NCBI RefSeq assembly: GCF_000550805.1
Contig: NZ_CP004353.1
Span: forward strand, 2,480,001-2,544,000
DNA length: 64,000 nt
From: Corynebacterium vitaeruminis DSM 20294
GTDB lineage: Bacteria > Actinomycetota > Actinomycetes > Mycobacteriales > Mycobacteriaceae
Direction of reading: 5' to 3'
Position 1 is the first letter of the stretch. Each line of letters starts with the position of its first letter. Positions 37,308 to 46,275 of the stretch are shown piece by piece. A program made the position numbers and the translations under genes. The notes beneath the pieces were generated by a model. It was given only the letters and a program-made list of their open reading frames with translations. It was not told the DNA's origin and made no database searches.

Positions 37308-37440
37308 CTTCGTTTTTAGCAGTCGACCCTTGCGAGTGCAAGGTGGCGCGGTACGCCGAGAGCAAACGCCGGGGATGGGGCGCCGAGGCCGTAGGCGTCG
37401 GAAAGCGACGGCATGGGGAAACTGCCTACACTGGGAAACT

Positions 37441-38814
37441 ATGAGTACCGACGAGACGAACAACCTGGAAGCGCTTCGCGCCCGCATCGAAGCCGACCGC
37501 CCCGCGATCTGGAGCGACCTTTCGCAGATCACCTCCTTTAACTCCGTGCACTCCGTGCCCGAGTGCGCCGAGGACCACGCCAAGGCCTGCGCGTGGGTGG
37601 TGGACAGCATGAAGAAGGTGGGGCTAGAGGTCACCGAGTACCCCTACGAAGGCGGCGCGACCACCGTCTTCGGCACCAAGCCCGCGGTCGGCGACGCGCC
37701 GACGGTGCTGCTCTACTCCCACTACGACGTCGTCCCCGCCGGCGACCCGGCCAACTGGACCGCCGACCCGTTCACGCTCACCGAGCGCGACGGCCGCTGG
37801 TACGCGCGCGGCGCGGCCGACTGCAAGGGCAACCTGGTCATGCACTTCGCGGCGCTGCGCGCGATCAACGAGGCGGGCGGCACCGACCTGGGCATCAAAT
37901 TCCTCGTGGAGGGCTCAGAGGAGCAGGGCGGCGCGGAGCTGACCGCGCTCATCGAGAAACAACCGGAGCTCTTCGATACCGACGTCATCCTCATCGCGGA
38001 CTCCGGCAATGCCGCCGTCGGCGAGCCGACGCTGACCACGACCCTGCGCGGCGGGGCGCAGCTGACGGTCACCCTCAACACGCTCAAGGCGGCCGTTCAC
38101 TCCGGCTCCTTCGGCGGCGCCGCGCCCGACGCGGTGGCGGCGCTCGTGCGCCTGCTGGACACCCTGCGCGACGAGCACGGCCGCACCCAGATCGACGGCG
38201 TGGACTGCACCGCCAAGTGGGAGGGCGCGCAGTACGACCCGGCGACCTTCCGCGAGGACGCGGGCATGCTGGACGGCACGGAGATCATGGGCACCGCCGA
38301 CGACAACCCAGCCGACATGGTCTGGGCGCGCCCGGCCGTGTCGATCACCGGCTTTACCTCCACCCCGGTGGACAAGGCCGTCAACGCCGTGCCCGCCACC
38401 GCCTCCGCGCGGCTCAACCTGCGCGTGCCGCCGGGAATGGACGCCGCCACCGTCGCCTCGGCGCTCGAGGCGCACCTGCGCGCGCACGTGCCGTGGGGCG
38501 CGCACATCGACGTGCTTGTCGAGGACATCAACGACCCGTTCACCGCGGACATCACCGGGCCCGCCATGCAGGAGTTCGCCGCCTGCCTGCGCGCCGCCTA
38601 CCGCGACAAGGAGCTGACCATCATCGGCTCCGGCGGTTCCATCCCGCTGTGCGCGGAGCTGCTCGAGGCCGTGCCGGGCGCGGAGCTCGCGCTGTTCGGC
38701 GTGGAGGAGCCGCAGTCGACCATCCACTCCCCCGACGAGTCCGTCGACCCCCGCGAGATCGTCGACATCGCCGTCGCCGAGGCGTCCTTCCTGTTGAACT
38801 TCGCCCGTTCCTAG
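37441..38814 (+). CDS. M20-family dipeptidase / metallopeptidase
   Basis: Cytoplasmic zinc peptidase of 457 residues, probably hydrolysing dipeptides. It has metal-binding and catalytic motifs of the M20 family: LLYSHYDVVPAG (His and Asp), RGAADCKGNLVMH (bridging Asp), VEGSEEQGG (catalytic Glu), and the C-terminal STIHSPDESVD with a His ligand. The dimerisation domain lies between about residues 200 and 320. Start ATG 37441 follows TACACT (37427-37432) at 8 nt, implying a leaderless mRNA; upstream in-frame starts would cross the CIRCE/promoter region. A terminator lies at 38827-38857. Confidence 0.9.
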   Translation: MSTDETNNLEALRARIEADRPAIWSDLSQITSFNSVHSVPECAEDHAKACAWVVDSMKKVGLEVTEYPYEGGATTVFGTKPAVGDAPTVLLYSHYDVVPAGDPANWTADPFTLTERDGRWYARGAADCKGNLVMHFAALRAINEAGGTDLGIKFLVEGSEEQGGAELTALIEKQPELFDTDVILIADSGNAAVGEPTLTTTLRGGAQLTVTLNTLKAAVHSGSFGGAAPDAVAALVRLLDTLRDEHGRTQIDGVDCTAKWEGAQYDPATFREDAGMLDGTEIMGTADDNPADMVWARPAVSITGFTSTPVDKAVNAVPATASARLNLRVPPGMDAATVASALEAHLRAHVPWGAHIDVLVEDINDPFTADITGPAMQEFAACLRAAYRDKELTIIGSGGSIPLCAELLEAVPGAELALFGVEEPQSTIHSPDESVDPREIVDIAVAEASFLLNFARS

Positions 38815-38826
38815 GCATCGCCGCCG

Positions 38827-38857
38827 CCCCTGCCCCAGCGCCCGCTGTGAGCAGGGG
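38827..38857 (+). terminator. Terminator after the dipeptidase gene
   Basis: CCCCTGC (38827-38833) and GCAGGGG (38851-38857) with a 17-nt loop, followed by TTTTCG, 12 nt past the stop codon. A dispersed word starts 6 nt later. Confidence 0.7.
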
Positions 38858-38862
38858 TTTTC

Positions 38863-38873
38863 GCTTTTCGACG
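38863..38873 (+). repeat. Dispersed word GCTTDTCGACG
   Basis: Non-coding copy right after the dipeptidase terminator (GCTTTTCGACGCCAAGG). Confidence 0.8.
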
Positions 38874-38985
38874 CCAAGGTCCCCATCGGGCGGGTGTGGT
38901 CATACCATGGGCGTTTTTACCCCCGAATGTCAACCCCCATGAGGCGTAGTTGCACGCTCGTGTGACCGTGGTTACTATTCAACTT

Positions 38986-39084
38986 GTGACTTACACCATT
39001 GAACTCTCCAAGCGGGCACTAGTGCTCGGCGACGCCGCGCGCGTAGCCCGAGTGCTTAAGGCTACGTACCCGTTTGTGGGATAG
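38986..39084 (+). CDS. Putative leaderless leader peptide (32 aa) ahead of the LeuA-domain gene
   Basis: A 32-codon frame starts at GTG 38986 and ends at TAG 39084. It begins exactly 7 nt after the -10 box TACTAT (38973-38978), so the transcript would start on the GTG. The peptide (MTYTIELSKRALVLGDAARV and on to TYPFVG) holds four Leu (CTC, CTA, CTC, CTT) and five Val codons in 32. Downstream is a strong hairpin (39086-39114) and 140 nt of leader before the gene for a LeuA regulatory-domain protein. This is the arrangement of a branched-chain amino acid attenuator; the Leu codons are dispersed rather than consecutive, so it is a candidate only. Confidence 0.55.
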   Translation: MTYTIELSKRALVLGDAARVARVLKATYPFVG

Positions 39085-39085
39085 G

Positions 39086-39114
39086 GACTGACTCCCCACA
39101 TTCGGGGAGTAGTC
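39086..39114 (+). promoter_or_regulatory. Hairpin in the leader of the LeuA-domain gene
   Basis: GACT-g-ACTCCCC (39086-39097) pairs with GGGGAGT-AGTC (39104-39114): 11 base pairs, one bulge, 6-nt loop, beginning 2 nt after the leader-peptide stop codon. It lacks a T tract, so it may be an antiterminator or pause hairpin. A T7 run occurs later at 39220-39226, near a CTCA/TGAG pair. Confidence 0.6.
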
Positions 39115-39254
39115 GTTATAACCCAAACCCAGAGAGTCGGTCCACCTTAACCGAATGATCCCCGCTCAGGACCTCACCCTAGGCCGCCGGGCGGAACGGA
39201 TCGCTAAGCTTTACCCTCATTTTTTTGAGACCTATATATAAGGACCGAAATTCA

Positions 39255-39821
39255 ATGTCTGCTCCGATCTTCACCCGCACCCGTTCCGGCTTCACCTCCA
39301 CCTTCACCAACTTCCACCGTCCGCAAGTCACGCCGGCGAGCCAGGAACCCCAGCAGTCGACTACCCGAATCTTCGCCGACGACCCGTTCCGGGCTCGCTT
39401 CGGCCACAAGCTGCCAACCGGTCTGCGCCAGGAGGCCCGCGGAATGCAATGGCGAACCTTCGTCTCTACCTACGCACCAGCTACCGACCTTCGGATCCAG
39501 TTCACCGACATCACCAAGCTGCGCGGCTCGCACCTGCGCTACACCGCTGACATCACCCGCACCGACGGCGCGGGACGCACCACCGAGACCCGCGAGATCG
39601 TCGCCTCCGGCCCGATCTCCGCGTGCACCAACCTGCTGGCGGACATGGGCCGCCGCATCGAGATCCACTCCTTCCACCAGTTCGAGATCTTCGAGGCCAC
39701 CGTCACCTTCATCTACGCCGGTAACAACAACAAGAAGCACTGGGCCATGGGCTTCGGTGGCACCCCGGAGCAGTCCGCGGCCGCCGCCATGGCCTCCGCC
39801 GCGGAGCTCATCTACGGCTAG
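39255..39821 (+). CDS. LeuA allosteric (dimer) domain-like protein
   Basis: The 188-residue protein resembles the regulatory C-terminal domain of 2-isopropylmalate synthase: TDGAGRTTETREIVASGPIS, CTNLLADMGRRIEIHSFHQF and AMGFGGTPEQSAAAAMASAA. That domain binds leucine in LeuA. There is no catalytic TIM barrel, so it cannot make isopropylmalate itself; it might sense leucine or bind LeuA (inference). The N terminus (about residues 1-60) is unrelated and Thr/Phe/Arg-rich. AAGGA lies about 10 nt before the ATG at 39255. The upstream leader-peptide arrangement supports a branched-chain amino acid role. A full leuA must exist elsewhere. Confidence 0.62.
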   Translation: MSAPIFTRTRSGFTSTFTNFHRPQVTPASQEPQQSTTRIFADDPFRARFGHKLPTGLRQEARGMQWRTFVSTYAPATDLRIQFTDITKLRGSHLRYTADITRTDGAGRTTETREIVASGPISACTNLLADMGRRIEIHSFHQFEIFEATVTFIYAGNNNKKHWAMGFGGTPEQSAAAAMASAAELIYG

Positions 39822-39837
39822 GCTTCCCCGTTTTTAT

Positions 39838-39874
39838 TCCTCCCCGAGCCTTCTGGGTTCGCGGGAGGATTTTT
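39838..39874 (+). terminator. Terminator after the LeuA-domain gene
   Basis: CCTCCCCGAGCC and GGGTTCGCGGGAGG pair with minor mismatches around a TTCT loop, then ATTTTTG (39869-39875), 17 nt past the stop. Confidence 0.82.
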
Positions 39875-39887
39875 GCTGGCTGCGTAG

Positions 39888-39898
39888 CGTCGATAAGC
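39888..39898 (-). repeat. Dispersed word GCTTDTCGACG
   Basis: Non-coding copy after the LeuA-domain gene terminator, before mnhA. Confidence 0.8.
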
Positions 39899-39990
39899 AA
39901 GGGCAATAACAACGGCCGCAAGCGATAATAGCTACCTTTCGCTAGACTGGGGCAGGTGTAACAACCCTCGATCCCTCGGAAGGACCCCCG

Positions 39991-42900
39991 TTGCTCCCGC
40001 TGCTCATCGCGCTCGCCGCCGCCTCGCTTGCCGCCCCGCTGCTCGTGCGCGCGCTGGGGCAACGAGCGTTCGGGGTGCTGGCGCTGGTGCCGGCGGCGGG
40101 ATTCGTGTGGCTGGCGCGGGAGTTTGCCACCGGCCGCTTCGCGCATGGCGGAGCGATCACCGCGCACTACGGCTGGCTGAGCTCCGCGCACCTCGATCTC
40201 ACCTTCCGGCTCGACTCGCTGGCGGCGCTGTTTAGCCTCATCATCCTAGGCGTCGGCACGCTCGTGCTCGTCTACTGCCAGGGCTACTTCGGGGCGGCGC
40301 CGAGGCGCCTGCGGTTCTTCGCGGCGCAGATGACCGGGTTCGCGGGCGCGATGTACGGGCTGGTCATCGCCGACAACCTCCTGCTCATGTACGTGTTCTG
40401 GGAGGTCACCTCCATCCTGTCCTTCCTGCTCGTGGGCTACTACGGCGAGCGCGCCTCCTCCCGGCGCGCGGCGGAGCAGGCGCTCATGGTCACCACCCTA
40501 GGTGGGCTGGCGATGCTCGTGGGGATCATCGTGCTGGGCCGCCAGACCGGCGCGTGGAACCTTCACGAGCTGGCCTTTTCCCACCTCGCCGGCACCCACC
40601 ACATCACCTACGCGGTGGTGCTCATCCTGGCGGGCGCGCTGTCGAAGTCCGCGATCGCGCCCGCGCACTTTTGGCTGCCGGGCGCGATGGCCGCGCCCAC
40701 CCCGGTGTCGGCCTACCTGCACTCCGCGGCGATGGTGAAGGCGGGCGTCTACCTGGTCGCGCGCCTCGCGCCGGACTTCCACTTCACCCCGGCCTGGCAC
40801 CTGGTCATCCTGCCGCTCGGGGTGATCACCATGGTCATGGCGGGCTGGATGTCGCTCAAGCAGAAGGACCTCAAGCTGGTGCTGGCCTACGGCACGGTGA
40901 GCCAGCTGGGGTTTATTGTGTCGATCGTGGGCATCGGCTCGCGGGAGGCGCTCCAGGCGGGCCTGGCGCTCACCTTCGCGCACGCACTGTTCAAGGCGGC
41001 GCTGTTCATGGTGGTCGGCGCCATCGACCACGCCACGGGCACCCGCGACTGCCGGGAGCTCTCCGGCCTCGGCCGCACCCAGCCGGGGCTGTTCCTCCTC
41101 GCGCTGGTCGCCGCCGCCTCGATGGCGGGGCTGCCGCCGCTTCTGGGATTCGTGGCCAAGGAGACCACGCTCGCCGCCGTGCTCGACGAGGGGCTGCTCG
41201 CGGGCATGCCGGGGAAGATGCTGCTGGTGGGCATCACCGCGGGCTCGATCATGACGGTGGCCTACTCGCTGCACTTCCTCCACGGGGCGTTCGCCACCAA
41301 GCCGCCCGCGCACGCCTCGGGCGGCGGGGTCTCCTCGGCGGTGGCCGGGATGCACGGCATCGGGCCCGCGCTGTGGGTACCACCCGCCGTCCTCGTGGCG
41401 GCGTCCGTGGTGCTGGGCGTTGCGCCGGGGCCGCTGGATTTTGTCATTTCCGAGCACCTCGGCTCGGTGTTCCCCGCAGAATCGGGCGAGCACCTCGCGC
41501 TGTGGCACGGGCTCACCGTGGCGCTGGCGATCACCGCGTTCGTGCTGCTCGCGGGTGCGGTGATCTTCTGGCAGCGCGCGCTGGTGTCCAGGCTCTACTT
41601 CAGCGAGCCCGCACTCGGCAGCGCCTCGGCGGCCTACGACAGGGTCATCGACTTCCTGCGCTTCCTCTCGCTCAAGCTCACCGCCTCCACGCAGCGCGGC
41701 TCGCTCATGATCAACCTCGCCACGATCTTCATCGTGCTCGCCGTGGTCCCCATGGCGCTGCTGCTCACGGGCGAGCGCACGGACATCCGCATGCGACTGT
41801 GGGACTCGCCCATCGAGGGCGTGGTCGCGGGCATCATGATCGTCATGGCGATCGCCGCGGCCGTCACCCACAACCGGCTCTCGGCGCTCGTGTTGGTCGG
41901 CGTCACCGGCTTCGGGCTGTCGTTCATCTTCGCCACCTACGGCGCGCCCGACCTCGCGCTCACGCAGCTGCTCGTGGAGACGGTCACGGTGGTCGTGTTC
42001 ATGCTGGTCCTGCGCCGCCTGCCGCCGTCGACGCAGTGGCGCTCCGGCCCGAAGCTGACCAGGGCGCGGGCGTGGCTGTCGGTCGCCGTGGGCGTCGCCG
42101 TTGTCACCTACGTCGTCTTCGCGCAGAACGCGCGCACCGCGGTGCCGGTGTCGGAGTGGATCCCGGGCCTGGCGCACGAGATCGGGCACGGCCGCAACGC
42201 CGTCAACGTCCTGCTCGTGGACATCCGCGCGTGGGACACCGTCGGCGAGATCACCGTGCTGGTCATCGCGGCCATCGGCGTCGCCTCGCTCGTCTACCGC
42301 ACCCGGCGCTTCGCCCGCGACTCGCGGCGCCCCACCCTGCGCGTCGCGGGCCGTAGGTGGCTGGCCGTCTCATCAAGCAGCGAGAAGGCACGCAATCGCA
42401 GCTTGCTTGTCGACGTCACTACGCGGGTGCTCTTCCCGTCGATGATCGTGCTCAGCCTGTACCTCTTCTTCGCCGGCCACAACGGCCCCGGCGGAGGGTT
42501 CGCGGGCGGGCTGGTCGCGGGGCTGGCCATCACGCTGCGCTACCTCGCCGCCGGGCGCGAGGAGCTGGAGGAAACCCTGCCCGTGGACGCCTCGCGGGTG
42601 CTCGGATCGGGGCTTGCGCTCAGCGTGATCACGGCGCTTATGCCTTTGGCCGTCGGAAAGCCAGCTCTGACGAGTCTGTACCAGCAGCTCGACCTGCCGC
42701 TGGTGGGCCCGGTGTCGCTGACGAGCGCGATGGCCTTCGACGCGGGCGTGTACCTCATCGTGGTGGGGCTGACGCTGCGGATCCTCGACTCCCTTGGGGG
42801 GCAGCTCGACCGCGACGAGGACATGCGCAAGCAGCGCGCCCGCGACCGCGCGCGGACGCTGAGAAAGAACGCCCAACGGCTGGAAGGACGCAAGAAATGA
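39991..42900 (+). CDS. mnhA: Mrp/Mnh Na+/H+ antiporter subunit A, fused to MnhB domain
   Basis: Largest subunit of the multi-protein monovalent cation/proton antiporter. The 969-residue polytopic protein has a complex I NuoL-like core (VFWEVTSILSFLLVGYYGER, SKSAIAPAHFWLPGAMAAPT, AYLHSAAMVKAGVYL with conserved Lys, QKDLKLVLAYGTVSQLG), a DUF4040/MbhE-like part, and a C-terminal MnhB domain (RVLFPSMIVLSLYLFFAGHN, GPGGGFAGGLVAGLAI). No separate mnhB gene follows, so A and B are fused, as in other corynebacteria. It begins with TTG at 39991 after GGAAGGA (6 nt). A dispersed word lies at 42405-42415 where the reading frame gives LLVDV. Confidence 0.93.
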   Translation: MLPLLIALAAASLAAPLLVRALGQRAFGVLALVPAAGFVWLAREFATGRFAHGGAITAHYGWLSSAHLDLTFRLDSLAALFSLIILGVGTLVLVYCQGYFGAAPRRLRFFAAQMTGFAGAMYGLVIADNLLLMYVFWEVTSILSFLLVGYYGERASSRRAAEQALMVTTLGGLAMLVGIIVLGRQTGAWNLHELAFSHLAGTHHITYAVVLILAGALSKSAIAPAHFWLPGAMAAPTPVSAYLHSAAMVKAGVYLVARLAPDFHFTPAWHLVILPLGVITMVMAGWMSLKQKDLKLVLAYGTVSQLGFIVSIVGIGSREALQAGLALTFAHALFKAALFMVVGAIDHATGTRDCRELSGLGRTQPGLFLLALVAAASMAGLPPLLGFVAKETTLAAVLDEGLLAGMPGKMLLVGITAGSIMTVAYSLHFLHGAFATKPPAHASGGGVSSAVAGMHGIGPALWVPPAVLVAASVVLGVAPGPLDFVISEHLGSVFPAESGEHLALWHGLTVALAITAFVLLAGAVIFWQRALVSRLYFSEPALGSASAAYDRVIDFLRFLSLKLTASTQRGSLMINLATIFIVLAVVPMALLLTGERTDIRMRLWDSPIEGVVAGIMIVMAIAAAVTHNRLSALVLVGVTGFGLSFIFATYGAPDLALTQLLVETVTVVVFMLVLRRLPPSTQWRSGPKLTRARAWLSVAVGVAVVTYVVFAQNARTAVPVSEWIPGLAHEIGHGRNAVNVLLVDIRAWDTVGEITVLVIAAIGVASLVYRTRRFARDSRRPTLRVAGRRWLAVSSSSEKARNRSLLVDVTTRVLFPSMIVLSLYLFFAGHNGPGGGFAGGLVAGLAITLRYLAAGREELEETLPVDASRVLGSGLALSVITALMPLAVGKPALTSLYQQLDLPLVGPVSLTSAMAFDAGVYLIVVGLTLRILDSLGGQLDRDEDMRKQRARDRARTLRKNAQRLEGRKK
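42405..42415 (+). repeat. Dispersed word GCTTDTCGACG
   Basis: Inside mnhA at the start of its MnhB domain, read as L-L-V-D-V. Confidence 0.75.
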
Positions 42901-43388
42901 TCGCGAACCTCTCCCTCTTGCTCGCCGCGGGCGTGCTCGTCGCCGCGGGTGTCTACCTCGTGCTCGACCGCGCGATGACCAAGATGATGCTGGGGCTGCT
43001 GCTTTTGGGCAACGGCATCAACCTCATCCTGCTGCTCAGCGGCGGCGACCCCGGCTCCCCGCCGATCGAGGGGCGCGCGTCCGCGCTATTCGGGGACCGG
43101 ATCGCCGACCCGCTGGCCCAGGGCATGATCCTCACGGCGATCGTCATCTCGATGGCGATGACCGCCTTCATCTTGGCGCTCGCCTACCGGCAGTACCGCT
43201 ACCGCACCGAGGACCTCATCGAGGACGACACCGAGGACGCCGCCATCGCCGCGCGCCCCAGGGCGGCCTCCGCGGCGCCCGACCACGACGCCTCCGCCGA
43301 CCCGGACACCGGGCGCGCGACCAGCCAGGGCGACGACTTCGGCCCCCGCTCCTTCGAACAGCCGATCAAGGAGGACACCAGTGACTAG
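42897..43388 (+). CDS. mnhC: Mrp/Mnh antiporter subunit C
   Basis: NuoK-like membrane subunit of 163 residues: three helices (residues about 3-22, 28-47, 81-105) with the family segment RAMTKMMLGLLLLGNGINLI (conserved Glu/Asn-type polar residues in helix 2) and LAQGMILTAIVISMAMTAF. A 55-residue acidic cytoplasmic tail (Asp/Ala/Glu-rich) extends beyond the usual end. ATG 42897 overlaps the mnhA stop (ATGA). Longer frames upstream only read mnhA out of frame. Confidence 0.93.
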   Translation: MIANLSLLLAAGVLVAAGVYLVLDRAMTKMMLGLLLLGNGINLILLLSGGDPGSPPIEGRASALFGDRIADPLAQGMILTAIVISMAMTAFILALAYRQYRYRTEDLIEDDTEDAAIAARPRAASAAPDHDASADPDTGRATSQGDDFGPRSFEQPIKEDTSD

Positions 43389-45093
43389 CCAGCTCTACGA
43401 CCTCCTCGTGTCGATCCTGCCCGACCTCATCCCGCTGCCCATCCTGCTGCCCGCCCTCGGCGCGGCGCTGGCGCTGATTTTCGCGCGCTCCCCGCGGGCG
43501 CAGCGGGCGATCACCGTGGGCATCCTGTTCGCGCTCATCGCGCTGTCGGTCACGCTCGTGCTGCTCGTCGACCGCGAGGGCATCCAGACCCTGCAGGTCG
43601 GCGGGTGGGACGCGCCCGTGGGCATCACGCTGGTCGCCGACCGGCTCTCCGCGCTCATGCTCGCCGTGAGCTCGCTCGTCTTGTTCTGCGTCATGTGGTA
43701 CGCCATCGGCCAGGGCGTGCGCGACGGCGACGAGGAGGACCCGGTCGCGGTGTTCCTGCCCACCTACCTGCTGCTTTCCATGGGCATCAACGTCTCCTTC
43801 CTCGCCGGCGACCTGTTCAACCTCTACGTCGGCTTCGAGATCTTCCTGGTGGCCTCCTACGTCCTGCTCACGCTCTCGGCCTCCCCGGCGCGCGTGCGCG
43901 CGGGCGTGTCCTACGTGATGGTGTCGATGGTCAGCTCCGTGGTGTTCCTCATCGGCCTGGGGCTGGTCTACGCCGCGGTGGGCACGCTCAACATGGCGCA
44001 GATCTCCCAGCGCATGGCGGACGTGCCGGGCGGGACGCAGTCGATGATCTTCGCCGTCCTGCTCGTGGCGTTCGGCATCAAGGCGGCGGTGTTCCCGCTG
44101 GACAGCTGGCTTCCCGACTCCTACCCCACCGCCCCCTCGCTGGTCACCGCGGTGTTCGCGGGACTTCTGACCAAGGTGGGCGTCTACTCGATCATCCGCA
44201 TGCGCTCGGTGGTGTTTACCTCCGGCACCCTCGACACCCTGCTCATGTGGGTCGCGCTGGCGACGATGCTCGTGGGCATCCTGGGCGCCATGGCGCAAAA
44301 TGACATCAAGCGCCTTTTGAGCTTCACGCTGGTCAGCCACATCGGCTACATGATCTTAGGGCTGGCGCTCGGCACCGCGCAGGGGCTGTCCGGCGCCATC
44401 TTCTACGCCATCCACCACATCCTCGTCCAGACCGCGCTGTTCCTGGTGGTGGGGCTCATCGAGCGCCAGGCGGGCTCCTCCTCGCTGCGCAGGCTGGGCT
44501 CGCTGGCCAAGGCGTTCCCGCTGCTCGGCGTCTTGTACATGTTCCCGGCCATGAACCTGGGCGGCATCCCGCCGTTTTCCGGGTTCCTGGGCAAGGTCAT
44601 CGTGCTGGAGGCCGCCGCCAGGGCCGGCGGCCCGCTGTCCTGGCTGCTCATCGGCGGCGCGGTAGTCACCAGCCTGCTCACCCTGTACACCATGGTCGTG
44701 GTGTGGTCGAAGGCCTTCTGGCGCGACCGCGCCGACGCTCCCGAGGGCGACACCGCGCTCGTGCGCCCGACCGTGCTCTCGGACGTCACCGCCACCACCA
44801 CCGTCGCCGAGCGCGCCGACGTGGGCCGCGCGCCCGCGGGCATGCTGGCCGCCACCTCGGTGCTGGTGGCCTGCTCGCTAGGGCTGACGATCGTGGCCGG
44901 GCCGGTCACCGCCGTGACCACGCGCGCGGCGGAGTCCGCGCAGGACACCAGCATTTACCAGGAAGCCGTGCTGGGCATCAACCCCGTGCCCTCGCGGACC
45001 GTGGATCAGGAGTCCAACTCCGAGCGCTCCGACTCCCTCGATGAGCGCAGCCAGGCCGAGCGGCAGGCGTCGACAAGCAAGGGGGCGCGATGA
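43381..45093 (+). CDS. mnhD: Mrp/Mnh antiporter subunit D
   Basis: NuoM/N-like membrane subunit of 570 residues, about 14 helices, carrying a proton/cation path. Family features include LYVGFEIFLVASYVLL (conserved Glu), KAAVFPLDSWLPDSYPTAP, VTAVFAGLLTKVGVYSIIR (conserved Lys) and DIKRLLSFTLVSHIGYMILG. The GTG start at 43381 overlaps mnhC by 8 nt. The C terminus is a charged Ser/Arg/Glu-rich tail in which a dispersed word (45068-45078) encodes ASTSK. Confidence 0.93.
   Translation: MTSQLYDLLVSILPDLIPLPILLPALGAALALIFARSPRAQRAITVGILFALIALSVTLVLLVDREGIQTLQVGGWDAPVGITLVADRLSALMLAVSSLVLFCVMWYAIGQGVRDGDEEDPVAVFLPTYLLLSMGINVSFLAGDLFNLYVGFEIFLVASYVLLTLSASPARVRAGVSYVMVSMVSSVVFLIGLGLVYAAVGTLNMAQISQRMADVPGGTQSMIFAVLLVAFGIKAAVFPLDSWLPDSYPTAPSLVTAVFAGLLTKVGVYSIIRMRSVVFTSGTLDTLLMWVALATMLVGILGAMAQNDIKRLLSFTLVSHIGYMILGLALGTAQGLSGAIFYAIHHILVQTALFLVVGLIERQAGSSSLRRLGSLAKAFPLLGVLYMFPAMNLGGIPPFSGFLGKVIVLEAAARAGGPLSWLLIGGAVVTSLLTLYTMVVVWSKAFWRDRADAPEGDTALVRPTVLSDVTATTTVAERADVGRAPAGMLAATSVLVACSLGLTIVAGPVTAVTTRAAESAQDTSIYQEAVLGINPVPSRTVDQESNSERSDSLDERSQAERQASTSKGAR
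45068..45078 (-). repeat. Dispersed word GCTTDTCGACG
   Basis: At the 3' end of mnhD, read as A-S-T-S-K, 12 bp before the mnhE start. Confidence 0.8.
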
Positions 45094-45602
45094 ACGGGAT
45101 CCGGCGACGCTTCCGCCCGTACTTCACGGCCTGGGCGGTGGTGATGTGGGTGATGCTGCAGGGCGAGCTGACGGTGGGCAACGTGCTCGCGGGGCTGTTC
45201 ATCGGGCTGGCCGTGTCCCTGCTGCTGCCGCTGCCCGCCATCCCCAGCGGGGCCATCCACGTGCACCTTCGACCCCTGATCGGGCTCGGGTGGCACTGGC
45301 TCGGCGGGCTGTTTCGGGGCGCGTTCGCGGTCGCGTGGATCTCGCTTCGGCCCGCCCCGCCGCCGACCACCGCCATCGTCACCGTGCCCATGCGCGTGGA
45401 GTCCGAGCTCATCCTCGCGCTGGCCACCGCGCTGTACAACCTACAGCCCGGCGGCACCGTCACGGACATCGACGTGGGCAACCGCGAGTGGACCATCCAC
45501 CTGCTCAACGCCGGGTCGGACTCCGACATCGAGCGCCAGAAACGCGCCGTCGCCGAGCTCGAGCGGCGGCTCATCGCCACCTTCGAAAGGGGACTTAAGT
45601 GA
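45090..45602 (+). CDS. mnhE: Mrp/Mnh antiporter subunit E
   Basis: Subunit of 170 residues with N-terminal helices (WAVVMWVMLQGELTVGNVLA, GLFIGLAVSLLLPLPA) and a soluble C-terminal part containing MRVESELILALATALYNLQP and the basic-acidic end ERQKRAVAELERRL. ATG 45090 overlaps the mnhD stop (ATGA), so translation is coupled. Confidence 0.9.
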   Translation: MNGIRRRFRPYFTAWAVVMWVMLQGELTVGNVLAGLFIGLAVSLLLPLPAIPSGAIHVHLRPLIGLGWHWLGGLFRGAFAVAWISLRPAPPPTTAIVTVPMRVESELILALATALYNLQPGGTVTDIDVGNREWTIHLLNAGSDSDIERQKRAVAELERRLIATFERGLK

Positions 45603-45874
45603 ACCCGACCGCCTACAACGCAGCGCTTCTGGTAATCGCCTGCGTGTTTGCCTCCTCCTTCCTGTTGACCAGCTACCGGATCCTCGCCGGCCCCAACTCG
45701 ATCGACCGGCTGCTCGGCATGGACGCGATCGCCGCGATGATGCAGTGCGCGCTGGCCACCTACATCTGCTGGACGCTGGACACCTCGGTCTCCTACGCCA
45801 TGATCGTCGTGGCCCTAGTGGGGTTCATCTCCACGGTGGCCGTCGCCCGCTTCCGCAAGAGGGACGATGCCTGA
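45599..45874 (+). CDS. mnhF: Mrp/Mnh antiporter subunit F
   Basis: Small membrane subunit of 91 residues with three helices and the family pattern RILAGPNSIDRLLGMDAIAA, followed by TSVSYAMIVVALVGFISTVA and a basic end RFRKRDDA. It starts with GTG 45599, overlapping the mnhE stop by 4 nt (GTGA). Confidence 0.92.
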   Translation: MNPTAYNAALLVIACVFASSFLLTSYRILAGPNSIDRLLGMDAIAAMMQCALATYICWTLDTSVSYAMIVVALVGFISTVAVARFRKRDDA

Positions 45875-46245
45875 TGCTCACCGACGTCATCTCCCTCGTG
45901 TTCATCGGGCTCGGCGCCTTCTTCGTGTTCTCCGCGGCGGTGGGGCTCGTGCGGCTGGGCGACACGCTATCGCGAGTGCACGCGGTGACCAAGCCGCAGA
46001 CGGTCGGGCTCATCCTCACCGTCATCGGCGCGATCGTGCGGGTGGTGGGCTCGCCGTCCTTCGACATCAGCCAGCGCGGGGATCTGGGGATCTTGGTCCT
46101 GCTCGTGCTGTTCGCGCTCATGACCGGGCCGGTGACCGGCCAGCGGCTCGGGCGCGTGAGCCGCCGCGAGGGGCTCTACGGGCCGCCGGATCACTTAAGC
46201 GCGAACGAGGCGCCGGCGCAGCGGGCGGTGCGGAGGAAGCCTTAG
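45874..46245 (+). CDS. mnhG: Mrp/Mnh antiporter subunit G
   Basis: Last subunit of the complex, 123 residues, with three helices and the conserved segment AVGLVRLGDTLSRVHAVTKP and QTVGLILTVIGAIV. The tail is Arg/Glu-rich. ATG 45874 overlaps the mnhF stop by one base (TGATG). The operon mnhA(B)-C-D-E-F-G is complete; a GC-rich repeat region follows. Confidence 0.92.
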   Translation: MLTDVISLVFIGLGAFFVFSAAVGLVRLGDTLSRVHAVTKPQTVGLILTVIGAIVRVVGSPSFDISQRGDLGILVLLVLFALMTGPVTGQRLGRVSRREGLYGPPDHLSANEAPAQRAVRRKP

Positions 46246-46275
46246 GCCTTTCGCTGGGTGTTTTCCGGGACGCGG

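Noticed and set aside
40498..42189. Long antisense and shifted frames over mnhA
   Set aside because: Arg/His/Pro-rich shadow sequence; mnhA has conserved transporter motifs.
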